DNA from: an uncultured Anaerosacchariphilus sp. | Lineage (GTDB): Bacteria > Bacillota > Clostridia > Lachnospirales > Lachnospiraceae | Direction of reading: 5' to 3' | Length of the DNA: 8,314 bases | Assembly: GCA_934373375.1 (NCBI GenBank) | Contig: CAKROP010000075.1 | Coordinates: 1 to 8,314 of the forward strand | Part shown: positions 6,661 through 8,314 of the stretch, piece after piece | Numbering within the stretch: position 1 is the stretch's first letter | How the letters are laid out: every line of letters starts with the position of its first letter | The notes under the pieces: generated by a model | Told to the model about the DNA's origin: nothing | Seen by the model: only the letters and a program-made list of their open reading frames with translations | The model's database searches: none | Translations under genes and position numbers: made by a program

Positions 6661-8314
6661 AGCTTTCTCTTTTAAAAATTTCCCTACATTCTCACGCAGC
6701 GCGTCATAATCCACCGGTTTTGCGTAATGACCGTTCATGCCGCTCTCCAGAGACAGGCGTTCGTCCTCCACAAAAGCGTCCGCTGAAAGGCCGAAGATCA
6801 GGATGCTTTTCGCGTCCGGCCGTTCCATCGCACGGATGGCCCGGGCAGCTTCTCTTCCGTCCATGACCGGCATCTGCACATCCATCAGAATAAAATCGTA
6901 GTAATCCGCCGGGTGCGATGCGAAGCTGTCCACAGCCTCCTGGCCGTTTTCCGCCACATCCACTGATGCGCCCATATTTTCCAGAATTTCCCTGGCTATT
7001 ATGATATTCAGTTCGTTGTCCTCCGCCATCAGAATCCGACGGTTTCTGAAAGCATCTGTATTTTCGGGCTGTTCTGTTCTGCTGCCCTCCACGGTACGTT
7101 TCTCCGGCTTGTTCGGCTTCTTCGCCACAGGAAGATGCAGAAATACTGAGAAATCTGAACCCTTGCCCGGTATGCTTTCTACTACAATCTCGCCACCCAT
7201 AATCCGGACCAGAGAATCCGTGATAGCCATGCCCAGTCCGGTTCCTCCATACTTATGGGAAATGTCGATACCTTCCTGCTCGAAGGGTCTGAAAATACGA
7301 TTGATGAATTCCGGTTCCATACCTTTGCCGGTATCGTGTACCCGAATCATCATATCTGCCACCCCGTCCTTCAGCATCATCTGCCGGAAGGTTACGATAA
7401 CTTCGCCCTTTTCTGTAAATTTTACTGCATTGGAAAGAAAATTGATGATAATCTGGCTGAGTCGTAATTCGTCTCCCACTACATAATCCACCGTGACCTC
7501 TTCAAAATTGACCGCATAGTGAATGTCTCTGCTCTCCAGATTTTTTGCGAACATATCATAAAGCTTCTGACCAAGTGCCCGAAGGCTGAAGGCTTTCTGC
7601 TCAAGCTCCACTTTTCCCGCTTCAATACGGGACATATCCAGAATATCATTGATCAGGGAAAGTAAATGATCCGACAGCTCTCCCGCTTTTTCCAAATACT
7701 CACGGGCCGGGGCATTTTCTTCCAGTCTGCCCTCTGCCAGAGTCAGCATACCGATGATGCCATTCATGGGCGTACGGATCTCATGGGACATCCGGGAGAG
7801 AAATGTTGTCTTGGACTGACTGGCTTCTTCCGCGTCCTGCAGGCGCTTTTCATACTCCTCTATCTGATTCCGGTATTCCGTATTATCACGAATCGTAATC
7901 AGATCACAGGCTCCATCGCTTCCACGTTCCGCAGACAATTCCATATAACGCCCGTCTTTCATCTGAACCTCGCAGCAAATGCGGCCAATTCCGTTCCACT
8001 CCAGGTACTGCTGCCAATACCTGATACCCTGCTGCGTATTCATCATATTTCTGCCCATACTCAGAATATCCCGCCGGATTCCATCCAGCGTAACTCCCAT
8101 CAGGCCTTCCAGATTTCCTGCTGCATACAGAGGCAGCCTGTTCTGATTTTCCATGACAATACAGCACTCATCCGTTTTTCCGGAAAATTCATCCAGGAAT
8201 TTCTGTTCCACATCCCTCAAAGCCAGCTTCGTCCGGATATTTTTCGTCCTTCTTGACAACAGTATTCCTGCATATACCGCCGCTATTGCCAGCTCTGCGC
8301 ACCCTATTATCACC
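6658..8314 (-). CDS. Hybrid sensor histidine kinase (PAS-HisKA-HATPase-receiver), 5' end truncated by window
   Basis: A membrane sensor kinase that should autophosphorylate on histidine and pass the phosphate to its own receiver domain. 551 codons are visible. Residues about 2-19 are hydrophobic and followed by Arg/Lys, a membrane segment entering the cytoplasm. Residues about 45-145 look PAS-like, and a charged coiled-coil linker (146-168) leads to the H-box FLSRMSHEIRTPMNG with phospho-acceptor His177. The ATPase has an N-box (N291/N295), G1 DTGKGM (D327), an F-box near 341-344 and G2 GGTGLGMA (356-363). After a short linker the receiver carries acidic pair E431/D432, acceptor Asp478 in LMDVQMPVMDG, switch Ser510 and Lys532. 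All catalytic residues are present. A GTG at 8313-8311 could serve as start, but there is no sequence beyond it to judge; more probably an extracellular sensor domain lies outside the window. No DNA-binding output domain is attached, so the partner regulator is unknown. The stop lies 9 bp before the LRR gene. Confidence 0.93.
   Translation of the reverse strand, partial: VIIGCAELAIAAVYAGILLSRRTKNIRTKLALRDVEQKFLDEFSGKTDECCIVMENQNRLPLYAAGNLEGLMGVTLDGIRRDILSMGRNMMNTQQGIRYWQQYLEWNGIGRICCEVQMKDGRYMELSAERGSDGACDLITIRDNTEYRNQIEEYEKRLQDAEEASQSKTTFLSRMSHEIRTPMNGIIGMLTLAEGRLEENAPAREYLEKAGELSDHLLSLINDILDMSRIEAGKVELEQKAFSLRALGQKLYDMFAKNLESRDIHYAVNFEEVTVDYVVGDELRLSQIIINFLSNAVKFTEKGEVIVTFRQMMLKDGVADMMIRVHDTGKGMEPEFINRIFRPFEQEGIDISHKYGGTGLGMAITDSLVRIMGGEIVVESIPGKGSDFSVFLHLPVAKKPNKPEKRTVEGSRTEQPENTDAFRNRRILMAEDNELNIIIAREILENMGASVDVAENGQEAVDSFASHPADYYDFILMDVQMPVMDGREAARAIRAMERPDAKSILIFGLSADAFVEDERLSLESGMNGHYAKPVDYDALRENVGKFLKEKA

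Noticed and set aside
7666..8256. 196-codon open frame on the plus strand opposite the kinase gene
   Set aside because: Antisense to the PAS and HisKA coding region; its composition mirrors the kinase codons and it shows no domain.
8311..8313. GTG as the true start of the kinase gene
   Set aside because: It is simply the first possible start at the window edge. Upstream sequence is missing, so neither a ribosome site nor an upstream frame can be examined; the gene is better reported as truncated.

Overview
The window is a stretch of about 50% GC bacterial DNA in which every supported gene lies on the minus strand, so transcription runs from 8314 toward 1. Codon use, purine-rich Shine-Dalgarno sites (AGGAG, GAGGAG, TAAGG) and the gene families (hybrid sensor kinase, BspA-type leucine-rich repeat surface protein, MoxR/DUF58 pair) suggest a Gram-positive gut-type Clostridia member, most likely Lachnospiraceae. 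This assignment is an inference; no rRNA or other taxonomic marker is present.

Layout in transcription order: (1) 8314-6658, a hybrid histidine kinase with its N-terminus cut by the window edge: membrane segment, PAS-like region, HisKA, HATPase and a C-terminal receiver. (2) 6648-2353, a 1431-residue exported protein with an N-terminal membrane/signal segment, a Gly/Ser/Asn-rich stalk, an unassigned beta-rich half, scattered LRR_5 (BspA-like) blocks, two copies of a helical module and an acidic tail. (3) 2356-1415, a complete MoxR-family AAA+ ATPase. (4) 1403-231, a membrane-anchored DUF58 protein. (5) 208-1, the first 69 codons of a multi-pass membrane protein, probably the transglutaminase-like (TgpA-type) protein that usually follows MoxR-DUF58.

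The genes are packed as one transcriptional unit. The gaps are 9 bp, a 4-bp ATGA overlap, 11 bp and 22 bp, with no room for a terminator or a separate intergenic promoter. Two junctions use the same stop/ribosome-site fusion (TAAGGTAA). The moxR ribosome site is written in the glutamate codons at the end of the LRR gene.

MoxR, DUF58 and a transglutaminase-like membrane protein form a widespread conserved trio of poorly known function, thought to act in envelope-protein maturation or folding. Here a very large exported LRR protein is coupled translationally to moxR, and a sensor kinase gene sits directly upstream. The working inference is a cell-envelope module: the kinase senses an external cue, the LRR protein is the surface effector or client, and MoxR/DUF58/membrane protein assemble or process it. 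That functional link is a hypothesis from gene order only. There is no gene-free stretch over 22 bp, and I saw no RNA genes, mobile elements, CRISPR or attachment sites.
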